DNA of 27,171 nt, from assembly GCA_002179805.1 (NCBI GenBank), contig NAVB01000484.1, forward strand, positions 1 through 27,171, read 5' to 3'. Position 1 is the stretch's first letter. Every line of letters begins with the position of its first letter. Below the pieces are notes generated by a model. It saw only the letters and a program-made list of their open reading frames with translations, made no database searches and was not told where the DNA came from. Shown here one piece after another: positions 9,881 to 18,400 of the stretch. Source of the stretch: Acanthamoeba lenticulata. Its lineage: Eukaryota; Discosea; Longamoebia; Acanthamoebidae. The translations under genes and the position numbers were made by a program.

Positions 9881-11648
9881 TCACCTGTACTTCTGCGGAG
9901 ACACTGAAAGATGGAGGTGTAAGAAACTGCTCTAGTGTAATAGCTTCTAAGTAGAAAAGAGGAGGGACGTACGTTTCGGTGAGATGTAGCCGAGGAAGAT
10001 AGTGATTTCGTCCGGCCCACCTTCGAGGTTGGCTGTTACCCCGTTGTCGACCTCAACGGTCTTGACGTTGAGGACCTTGCCGATGGCACAGGCAAGGTTA
10101 TTCTTGCACCCTGAGCTGAGCGGCCAGTCTGGCATGGCGGCGCTCACCCACGTCTTCGATTTGCCCTTGCGGCACAGGCGGAGAGCAAACGACTGGCAAC
10201 CGCGGGGCAGAGAGGACTTGTCGCGAGCCGCGGAAAGGCGTCCTGCCGCAGCGGCGGGAGCACTCCCTTCGTCACCGTCGTCGTCGTCGTCGCTTTGGCG
10301 TTCCTTGCCTTTAGCTGCCATGCGTTGGCTGCTGCTGAGCACAGCCAAGACGTTCTCCTGCTCCTGAACAAGAAGCAGGTTAGTACCTTTCCTATCGAAA
10401 AGAAAAATAAAAGAAAGAACGTACCGTTCGCGGCGAAACCTCAACTGGTTGGGAAGCAGCCTGCTGCTTCTTCGTCCGCTTGGCGGTGCGTGCACGGTTG
10501 TACTCGCGACCCTTCTCGGTCTGACGCACCACGCGCCTCTGTGGCGGCCTGGACAGGACAGCCTCGGCTAGTCCGGTACGCGCCTCTTGCGACTCGGACT
10601 CCTCAGAGGGGGCAGACGGTTTGGCGGTAGGACGGGGGAACGGGTGCAGCTCGAAGTCGATGTCCGTTCCACCACTGGCCTCGTCGTCGGCCTCGTCGCG
10701 GTTCCTGCCACCGGCCTTCTTCACGTTGGGCTTGTCGTTGTCGGCGTCGGCGTCGGCCTCGTCATGCTTCCTCTTCCTGCCGTCGGCCTTCTTGCTTGCC
10801 TTGGGCTTGTCGTCGTCGGCCTCGTCACGCTTCCTCTTCCTGCCGTCGGCCTTCTTCCTCGCGTTGGACTTGTCGGCCTCCTCGTCGGCCTCCTCGTCGG
10901 CCTCCTCGTCGACCTCCTCGTCGGCCTCGTCGCGCTTGCTTCTCCTGTCATCGGCCTTCTTCCTCGCGTTGGGCTTGTCGTCGTCGTCCTCGTCGGCCTC
11001 GTCACGCTTGCTCCTCCTGCCGTCGGCCTTCTTCCTCGCGTTGCGCTTGTCGTCGTCGTCGTCCTCGGCCTCCTCGTCGCGCTTGCTTCTCCTGTCATCG
11101 GCCTTCTTCCTCGTGTTGGGCTTGTCGTCGTCGTCCTCGTCGGCCTCGTCACGCTTGCTCCTCCTGCCGTCGGCCTTCTTCCTCGCGTTGCGCTTGTCGT
11201 CGTCGTCGTCCTCGGCCTCGTCGCGCTTGCTTCTCCTGCCATCGGCCTTCTTCCTCGCGTTGGGCTTGTTGTCGTCGTCGTCCTCGTCGACCTTGTAGTC
11301 GTTCTTGTCATCGTCGTCTTCGGCGTTGATGGGGTTCCTCCTTGGATCGGCGCGCTTCCTCACGAGAGATTCCTCTTCAACCCCTTCCTCTTCGTTGTCG
11401 TCATCATGCCTCATACTTTCCCGGCTGAGATCGTTCGTGTGACATGCGGTCGAGTTGCCACTGGCGCCGACAGAGACACGGCGGGCCTGGCAGTTGTGCA
11501 CTCCGTTTGTCAGGCGTTTGTAAACAAAGGGGAACTACGTTCGTAAAACAAAGAGGAAACGCACCAACTTGTCGGCCAAGGACGAAGACACACTGCTGAA
11601 AGACGAGTTCAACGAACCGCTGCTTGACGAAGATGATGACCTGAGCAT
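9881..11648 (-). CDS. Transposon-borne 519-aa protein with an acidic/basic repeat array and a C-terminal domain of unknown function
   Basis: Exons: 11648-11565, 11486-10425, 10363-9973 and 9903-9881 (1,560 nt, all phases agree). The Ser-rich start MLRSSSSSSSGSLNSSF is followed by acidic runs, then about six repeats of the type DDDDKPNARKKADGRRSKRD. More divergent K/R/D/E repeats follow, with strings such as GRKRKRDEAD that would act as nuclear localisation signals. After a QRRVVRQTEKGREYNRARTA stretch comes a compact C-terminal region (LPRGCQSFALRLCRKGKSK, WVSAAMPDWPLSSGCKN, KTVEVDNGVTANLEGGPDE) matching no family I know. The intron-exon style resembles host genes. It lies inside the transposon ends, antisense to the transposase. 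A nuclear, nucleic-acid or chromatin role is only a guess from composition. Confidence 0.75.
10860..11290 (-). repeat. Tandem coding repeat array with a two-unit higher-order pattern
   Basis: The motif encoding ARKKADGRRSKRDEA recurs about every 66-75 nt. Copies alternate between ADGRRSKRDEADEDDDDKPN and ADDRRSKRDEEAEDDDDDKRN forms, so a two-unit block of about 48 residues is itself duplicated. This indicates recent unequal exchange or slippage. Confidence 0.85.
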
Positions 11649-11671
11649 TTTTTTTCTAAGCTGGACGACGT

Positions 11672-12628
11672 CTACGGCGCTATCCTCCGAGCTTGAAGAA
11701 AGCATTTACACCGTAGGGCCACAACTGAGTAAGATATTGTAAAAAAATGCATGAGTGGGACGCAGCGTTCCTCATTCAGAGGCTTGAAGAGCCACTGGTC
11801 CTTCTTCTTCTTGGCCTGGCAGTTGGCAACGATCTTGCTGTCAAAGAACTCGAAGCTCTCTTTGGTATGCCTCAGCTCGTTAGGCTTCTCTTCGTCAAGG
11901 TACGTATACTCGCGCGGGCGGACCGCCTTGAAACTGGCACACAGGATTGCCTTACGCGTGTCGGGACCTGTGATGAGACAACGAACAGCGCCACACTTAG
12001 TTCGACGCACTACGCACTTCTGCACACTCTCGAGAGCAAAGGCAAACCTAAGAAACGTACTTTGTAGCAGGTGCTCAAGGAACTTGCGGCGCCCGGCTTG
12101 CCCCTTCTCCGCAAAGTCCTTGTACGCGACCATTGCCTGCTTCTTCATTGCGTCAGTCACCTTTCGCCTCCGCGTGCGAAGCTGTTGAGGAAAGAGCAAT
12201 CAGCTTCTGGCCACGTTATTCTGAAAGAGGCCACACAAGGACTAATGGAGGGCGCATACCCATTCAGTCAGGGAAGTCTTGATGAAACCGGCGACCTCGC
12301 TGTCAACGCGGGTCTTTTTGTGCCGTTCGATCATCAATTGCTTGAACTGTTCCTCGCGTTGGACGCCGTCTCCCTTCTTTACCAGGCCGCTGTTGGAGTA
12401 GTACACCAGAAGTCTCTCCTTTAACAGGTCCTTTTTGATCGTCTCTACGGTGAGTGTGTCGGACTGCTGCTGAAGATGCACAAGCAACTTGCTCTGTTCG
12501 TCGATGATCCGCGCAGTCTCCGCCGACAACACGGTGAGGTCATCCACCTTCTTCTCGAGCACATCAAGCTTCTTCACGAGCGCAGAGAGGGTGGAGCGCA
12601 CAAACGATTCGAAATCAGGACGGTACAT
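11672..12628 (-). CDS. Transposon-borne 275-aa coiled-coil protein of unknown function
   Basis: Exons: 12628-12260, 12181-12061 and 12009-11672 (828 nt). The start MYRPDFESFVRSTLSALVKK leads into a heptad-rich region (LDVLEKKVDDLTVLSAETAR, then QSKLLVHLQQQSDTL) predicted to be coiled coil, about residues 15-65. Exon 2 is basic (LRTRRRKVTDAMKKQAMV). Exon 3 contains RTKCGAVRCLITGPDTRKA and KESFEFFDSKIVANCQAKKK, with four well-spaced cysteines. I recognise no family. It reads in the same direction as the 519-aa gene, which starts 24 bp beyond its stop. The acceptor of exon 3 (GTAG at 12010) was picked to keep frame and is the weakest point. The last residues (FFTISYSVVALRCKCFLQ) may instead be intron. 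Confidence 0.6.
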
Positions 12629-12919
12629 TCTTCTGGCACGTAGTGGCAGGCGCGGAAGAAGAAGAAGAAGGCGCTTGCTCTTGTGTGTAGCGAAGCGCCG
12701 GCATCAATCCTAAAATAAACAATTAATTTTATTAAATAAAATTACCTCAAAGTAACAAAAAGAAAGGGCGTGGGCTCGAACCTTGGCCAAGCAGTAGTCG
12801 GCCACTGCGACCGAACGGAAACCTGGAGACATTTTTTATTCTTAAAGAATTGGCTGGGAGAAGGTTCGAACCCAAGACCACCGGAATCGGCAGTTCGTGG
12901 CAGAATCGCGGGCGTACGG

Positions 12920-13266
12920 GAGGGGCTTCCCTATTACCGGGAGCACACACTCAAATGATATATTTTCGTTCCGCCACCTTTTCGGTGTGTCCGCAGGAGG
13001 ATATAACCGGGAAGGATGGCCGGATTTTTTCTAAAAGATGCGGTTTGTTGTCCAAATTTATACGAAGTTGATTGTCTTTTGACGACAAATGCCACAGAAG
13101 CTTGGATTTAACCAGGCGTTGCGTCGACATAATTATGCCAATTCCTCTTCGGCAGAAGGAATACTGACACGCCCGGATTTTACCAGGCGCGTCGCCAACA
13201 AAACGCGCCGCATTCATAAAAACCATTCCATTTGAGTGTGTGCTCCCGGTAATAGGGCAGCCCCTC
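12920..13266. repeat. 347-bp inverted-repeat (MITE-like) block with 38-bp arms
   Basis: The left arm (12920-12957, starting GAGGGGCTTCCCTATTACC) is the reverse complement of the right arm (13229-13266) at 37 of 38 positions. The interior is AT-richer and non-coding, with two related stretches (GGATTTAACCAGGCG and GGATTTTACCAGGCG). No clear target duplication is seen outside the arms. It lies between the leftward and rightward genes of the big transposon, so it may be a nested miniature element or a structural/regulatory part of the host element. Confidence 0.85.
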
Positions 13267-13382
13267 AGCGACCCAGCGGCCTCATGCAGAGGCACCCTCT
13301 TCGAACCCCGGTACGTCCCTTTCTTTTGAATTTGAATTTGGGGCTGATGATGTGCGTGCAGGCTGAACCAGCCACGGCTACC

Positions 13383-13450
13383 CGCCCCCATTCAAGGCAT
13401 GTTCAATAAATCTTCTTTCCCCCTCTTCTAATTGCCTTTGAATGGGGGCG
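13383..13450. repeat. Hairpin-forming inverted repeat overlapping the start of the small gene
   Basis: CGCCCCCATTCAAGGCA (13383-13399) is complementary to TGCCTTTGAATGGGGGCG (13433-13450) except for one inserted T. The 33-nt loop contains AATAAA (13405-13410). The right arm contains the ATG used for the next gene. Confidence 0.8.
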
Positions 13451-14016
13451 CATCGCAGTGATCACCCGAGAATCGAGCCGATTCAGGGACCTTCCGACCT
13501 GTACGTTACCCTCATCTTCTTAATTTATTGACATTATAACTCACATTTGACACAGGGTTCGAGATTTGATCAATCAACGCAGGAGGAGACACCACCGCGG
13601 CTCAAAAGGCAAGAAGTGATCGTTGCGCGATGACGTCTCCCAGTACGTTCCTTCCCTCCTTTCATTTCGCTCGCACCGTTGTAATCTTAATCGCATTGCG
13701 TGCCAATAGGGAGAGGGAGCAGAAAGCCCTTGAGCATCTCCAAGAGGGCGCCCACATATGGAAGAGCATCTTCCACAATGCAAAGGACATCCTCCACCTC
13801 GAATTGGTACGCATCCCTCAAAAAGCGCAACGATTGTAGTCGATTTGATGCTAATTCATGTCTTGCAGGAGTGCAAGCACGAAATCGTTGTTTCTCTACG
13901 CAAGCTTCTTCAGGGGCCAAAGTTGCGCGGCAAGAGCGAAGGTACGTACCTTTCCCATTTGATGCTTGTTTGATATCTGACAGCAACGTTCTTGTGCAGC
14001 GAGATTCGTGTCGTAG
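13442..14016 (+). pseudogene. Small 5-exon gene in the transposon with one in-frame TGA (110 codons)
   Basis: Exons 13442-13500, 13556-13642, 13710-13806, 13869-13941 and 14000-14016 join in consistent phase (333 nt). The frame begins MGAHRSDHPRIEPIQG, continues RDLINQRRRRHHRGSKGKK, meets TGA at 13617-13619 (codon 41), then reads SLRDDVSQEREQKALEHLQ, HIWKSIFHNAKDILHLEL, ECKHEIVVSLRKLLQGPKLR and ends EARFVS. The second half looks like a real amphipathic helical peptide and every donor is GTACG-type. The TGA could be a nonsense mutation, a sequencing error, or the stop of a shorter 40-aa product. No homologue is recognised. Confidence 0.45.
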
Positions 14017-14085
14017 CGGTTTTTTTATTTGTTTTTATTCTTTAGTTTTTGCATGAATAAATAAGTATTTCTGAAGGGGGGAGCA

Positions 14086-17000
14086 ATGGAGGACCCCAAT
14101 CAGCAGGAGTTCTACTGCTCTGTTTGCCGGCGAAACTACACAAACCTCCGCAACCACTTCACGACCAAAAAACATCGGCTCAACCTCAGCCTTGCCGGTA
14201 CGGTCTCGCCCACCCGCTTGAAATCTCTGCGCATTACTAACTTTATTATTTTTAAGAACCAAACGACACCTCGTCCACGGCTTCGACCTCGGCCCCGTCC
14301 ACGGGTTCGACCTCGGCCCTGTCCACGGCTTCCACCACCTCAGCGGCGTGGAAGCCCTTGGGCCGGCGCAGGCGTCGGAAATCGCCGGCAAGAGCCGCTG
14401 CTGGCATCGATGAAGAAGAAGAAGAAGACGATCGAGGCAACGACAATGCCGGCGATGAGCACCAGCCCATGAACAACGACGACCTTCATGAGCTCAACAA
14501 CATCAACGCTGTTCTCGCCACAATTCAAGTCCCTGCCGAGACCGCCGCCTACGAAGACCAGCTCGTCGAGGATCCTGCTGAGCTGGCGACAGAAGAGGAG
14601 CTCAACCTCTACCTCATGCGCGAATCAGAGGTACGTGCGGTCGTCATTTCTATAAATGACTAACCTTTCCGTTTACTTGCAGGCCCAGAGAGCAACAGAA
14701 ACGCCCGAGGTGCCAGAGCAGAGCGAGCTACTAGCCGAGCTGTACCGTCTCCAGAAGGAGTGCGGTATGACGGAGAGACAGATGAAGCCGTGGCTTCGAC
14801 TGCTCCACAACCCGAAGCTCGGGGTTATCCCAGAGGTTCCCCGCTCGGTGCACGTTGTGCACAAACACGGACAGGTATGACTCCCTTATCTTTTTATTCT
14901 GTTGCATCACGACTAACAACATGTTGTTTATTGGCAAGGAACTCTTCCCCCCGTTGCCGTTCCGCAAGGTCTCGATTCCCGGCACAGAAGAGTCGCCAGA
15001 GGCCAAGGACGTCTTCTTCGTCTCGCCGATCGACGTCATCAAGCGCCGCTACGCGCGCCTGACCTTGGCGGAACTCCAGCAGGAGCATTTCACGTATAGT
15101 GAAAGCCCTGCGATCAACCACCCGTGCTGCTGCACGCGGTGGAAGCAATGCCAAAGGTACGTTTTTGTTTGTGTTCATATTTATTACTTACTCTCTTTCT
15201 CTCTCTCTCTCTCTTGTTTATACAGGTGGCTTGGACAACGCACACGGAAGCACGGGGGTGACCCTGCGCTCTGCCGGCTGCTGCTCCCGGTCTACTACCT
15301 CGACGCCTTCGAGCAGAACCGGTCCAGGAACAAGTCGGTCGTGGGCATCTACATGGCGCTCGCCAACATGCCACGGTCCGAGTACAAGCAAGCGGACTCG
15401 TGGGTGTTGGTCTCCCTCATCCCGCCGACCGTCGACCAATCGGAAGCGATACGGCACATTATTATCAACACAACGCGCCTGCTTGAGCGAGGCCTCAACG
15501 TGGAGTTCAAGGCCGAGGGTGCTGTGCGGCGGTGCTACGGCTCAGCCTACGCGATTCTTGGCGACCACCCCTCCCAAATGGAGATGGCGGGTACGTTCCT
15601 CCCCCCTTTATTCTTTAATTTACTCATTTACAGAGTGTGTTGGAAAAGGTTTGTCGGGAAAAAAGTGTGGCTGCAGGTATTGCCACATGCCGTTGGAGCT
15701 CACCTTCATAGCGTCGTGGCCGATGGTGATCAACAGCACCGTCGTGCAAGAGCCGACGTTGCGAGGGGACTTCACTGCCATCTTCGACGCCCACCAACAG
15801 GCACTCAACGATCGCAAGTTTGGCGTGTCTGGAGCTAAAGGGCGGGCAAAGGAGAAGATCAAGGCCTTCGGCTGGTCGCAGAAGGAGGTGAGCCCCTTCT
15901 GGGAGCTTCTCTGGATGCGGCCGTCGTTCTACCAGTGCTTCGGGATCTGTTTGCTCCATTTGGAGTACTTGGGTGTTGCCAAGGTACGCCTCCCTTCCCA
16001 CTGCACAATAAAAACTAATCTTCTTTGTGGTGCAGCGCCATTTATTGTACACAGCTATCAAGAACGACGCCGAGGACAAGATCAACGAGCGCATGAAGCA
16101 GCTGGCCGACTTCCCCGGCATCTCCTCCTTTGCGAACCGACTTCACGTCCTGCGACGCAACGAAAACGTATGTAATAAGAAAAATAATTTTCATTTATTT
16201 ACTTTTTTACTTCATGGCATGCAGGGACGGTTGGGGGTTGCGGGGCTGAAAGGAGGCGAGATGGACAGCCTCATGCAGGTCGTGGAGGTCCTCCTGTACG
16301 GCGTGGTCGACGACGAGGAGCTCACGGCCTGGAGGCTTCACTCCAACATTGCCGCTTTGCTCCGCAAAGACAGCCTCACGGAGAGCGACCTGACGACACT
16401 TGACAAGCTCGTTGCCGAGTGGAAAGAGAGCTTCTTCGAGCTCTACAACGGCCAGCCCGAGACAATCAAGAGGCCCGTCGCGTCCGCTCAGCCAGGGTCG
16501 ACGAAGAAGAAGAGAAAGAAGAAAAAGCCCACCGCAAGAAAGCAGCCGGCGAAGAAGAGGAAGACGACAATGACCACGACGACGACCACAGGCACCACAA
16601 CGACGACAACGATTGTTGAAACGGAGACTGTCAAGAGCGGCGCTGCGGCCGCTGGGAGCGAGCTGCGACTGCTCAACCTGCTCAACGTGCCGAACTTCGA
16701 GACGATGCGCCACCTCGCAGAGCAAATCCGTTTCCTGGGACCAATGTGGTTCCAGGATACGATGCTTTACGAGCAACGGCATCTGCAAGCGAAGGAGATC
16801 TGTCGACTGACGAACCAGAAGGCGAACGAGCGAGACGTCCTTTTCAAGGTACTGTTCTTCTTCTTCTCTCTCTTTCTTTTTGTCACATTTAACGTTATTT
16901 TGTAGACGCACGAGCGGTACGCGGTGATGGTTGCGACCAAGCCTCCGCCAAAAATACCGCAAGTCATCACGCCATCTCCACTCTTTTTGGGGAAACCTGC

Positions 17001-17766
17001 CCGCGCACCGACGCTATCCACCCGCGCCAAGGCCAACTTGACAGCGTCAATGCTGCAAGAATACGGTGTTGAGGTGAATTTTGAGGCTTGCCTAATTCAC
17101 CGATATAACAGCGTCCGGTTCGCGGGGCGTCGTCTTCAACGAGGCCACTCTGTGGTGATTCGCGCGCCCACGCGAGACCCCAAGGTACCGCATTTGTATT
17201 TAATCATTTTTTTTTCATTTTAATGATTTGGCTAATGGCCTCACGTGCGTGTGAAGGTGTGGTTCAGTTTTGTCGACAAAAAGGCGTGGTTCGTAGGTAA
17301 GCGGCAGCGCATCGTAGTGGGCGAGATCGAGCGTCTCCTGGCGGTGTACGACGATGGGCGCCTCTTGTGCTGGCTCGAGATGTGGCTTGGCCGCCGGATC
17401 AAAGGGCCCAACCCGATGTACCCCAACAGCACGTTCCGCCGATTTAAGATGTATGGCCCGCACTACATCCCCTACACGCCTTGCGACGGCCCGTGGCGTG
17501 TCCTGTGGCGCATACATCTCTGCAGTGATCCGCGCGCGAATGGTGTCGCGATCTACAACCACCGAGCTTCACGGCGCATCGCGGTGGATGCTGGAGTTGA
17601 CGACGATGAGGGCGATGGCAACGGCCTCAGCAATGATGATAACGACGACGACGATGATGACGATGACGACGAGGATGACGACGAGGATGACGACGACGTC
17701 TCTCTAGAGAGCACGACCGACGATGCGGGATGTGAGGACGACGGCACGGGGGCGTACGGTGAATGA
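14086..17766 (+). CDS. Plavaka-like DDE transposase with N-terminal C2H2 zinc finger (1,051 aa, 10 exons)
   Basis: Exons: 14086-14197, 14257-14630, 14683-14874, 14939-15156, 15226-15590, 15634-15983, 16036-16167, 16225-16848, 16906-17184 and 17257-17766 (3,156 nt). The start MEDPNQQEFYCSVCRRNYTN gives a C2H2 finger (C11, C14, then two His), followed by a Ser/Thr linker and basic and acidic patches. The core resembles Plavaka transposases: LLLPVYYLDAFEQN (candidate D325), SVVGIYMALANMPRSE, AVRRCYGSAYAILGDHPSQ (D412), KKCGCRYCHMPLEL and, after a Lys/Thr-rich insert, PNFETMRHLAEQIRFLG ... LYEQRHLQAKEICRLTNQK (E764). The C-terminus has an extra domain (VWFSFVDKKAWFVGKRQ) and an Asp-rich tail. It would cut and rejoin element ends in the nucleus. 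Domestication is unlikely, given the surrounding TIR and TSD. Confidence 0.85.
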
Positions 17767-17789
17767 ATTTTATTTTATTTTTTGTACAC

Positions 17790-18054
17790 TCTGCGAGTGG
17801 CGGGTGGGACGCGGGTGGCGCACGGTGGCGCAGGGAGGCGAGTGGGACGCGGGTGGCGCAGGGAGGCGGGTGGGACGCGGTAGCGTGTGGGACCCGGGTG
17901 GGGACGGTTGCGAGTATGACCCGGGCGGCACCCGTAGGGGTAGTACCCGGGTGGCACCCATTGGGGTAGTACCGGGAGTTGCCCTATCCGGGCACTTTTC
18001 CTATTTACCCGGCTGGGGGTGGCACGGGTGTTTTTCCCGGTATTTACACCCCGA
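17790..18054 (+). repeat. Right subterminal GC-rich repeats
   Basis: Irregular direct repeats of GGCGGGTGGGACGCGGGTGG and GTGGCGCAGGGAGGCG occur, then ACCCGGGTGGCACCC-like units, then CCGGTATTTACACCCCGAAT next to the terminus. This echoes the CGGGA/CGGGT-rich left subterminal region without being a simple copy. Confidence 0.75.
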
Positions 18055-18068
18055 ATCGTTTTAGCAGT
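18055..18068 (-). repeat. Right terminal inverted repeat
   Basis: Read on the minus strand this is ACTGCTAAAACGAT, identical to the left terminus. Confidence 0.85.
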
Positions 18069-18072
18069 GTTC
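18069..18072 (+). repeat. Right target-site duplication GTTC
   Basis: This is an exact copy of 9475-9478, immediately outside the right terminus. Confidence 0.8.
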
Positions 18073-18400
18073 ATTTTTCCCAAGACACGGAACCATAAAA
18101 AGATCCTGTGGTTGCGGTAATTGGCTGTTTCAAAAATGGCCGAAGTGGTGTTCACTCTCCTGTAACTGCTAGGCTAATGTCTAACCTTCACGTGAGCCAT
18201 CTACGATATACTGTTACCTTGCCAGGTCACTGAACGAGGGGAGGATGAGCGTGCATGATTAGACGCTCTCGTGTGCGTGTCCTCGCTTGATTGATCCTTG
18301 GGGAATGATCTTTGGCCAAGAAGAATCGCGCAGAAGCGATGAACAGGCAATTGATGTGAACAATTTTGTTTTTATTGTTTCATTGTTCTCTGCGGCGGCC
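18073..18400. other. Intergenic region right of the transposon / 3' UTR of the zinc-knuckle gene
   Basis: No coding signature was seen. The AT-rich part near 18360-18385 (leftward reading AATAAAAAC) probably serves 3' end formation of the gene at 18401. I found no recognisable small RNA. Confidence 0.45.

Larger units (their letters stand above)
9479..18068 (+). mobile_element. Complete Plavaka/CACTA-like DNA transposon carrying extra genes (8,590 bp)
   Basis: The ends are inverted copies: ACTGCTAAAACGAT at 9479-9492 and its complement at 18055-18068. They are flanked by the same GTTC. With one more base each end reads CACTG, recalling CACTA-type termini. GC-rich subterminal repeats lie inside both ends (9500-9790 and 17800-18054). 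The element holds a full-length transposase gene near the right end, two opposite-strand genes on the left, a small interrupted gene in the middle and a 347-bp inverted-repeat block. The perfect duplication and intact transposase frame suggest recent insertion. The boundary call is direct. Superfamily placement rests on remembered Plavaka motifs. Confidence 0.85.

Noticed and set aside
9437..9935. Three overlapping plus-strand open frames of 96-130 codons
   Set aside because: They translate the subterminal GC-rich repeats of the transposon in different frames and cross its left boundary.
10587..11546. Long plus-strand open frames with Val/Leu- or Ser/Arg-rich repeats
   Set aside because: They are the complement of the charged repeat array of the minus-strand gene. 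Its biased codons leave other frames open, and only the minus strand joins into a consistent spliced gene.
12770..12960. GGTTCGAACC-like tRNA B-box sequences (also near 13291)
   Set aside because: The bases flanking the TTCGAAC loop do not form a T-stem and no acceptor or anticodon arms could be drawn. GGTTCGAACC is self-complementary and may be coincidental.
13617..13619. TGA in the small transposon gene read as a second selenocysteine
   Set aside because: There is no conserved Sec context or homologue, and I saw no SECIS-like structure downstream in the few hundred bases before the transposase start.
14086..17766. Domesticated host gene rather than a mobile transposase
   Set aside because: Inverted termini with an exact target duplication enclose it, which is expected of a mobile copy and not of an old domesticated gene.
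18070..18400. Possible C/D-box-like elements (ATGA near 18246, CTGA near 18231)
   Set aside because: The boxes are in the wrong order and no closing stem was found.
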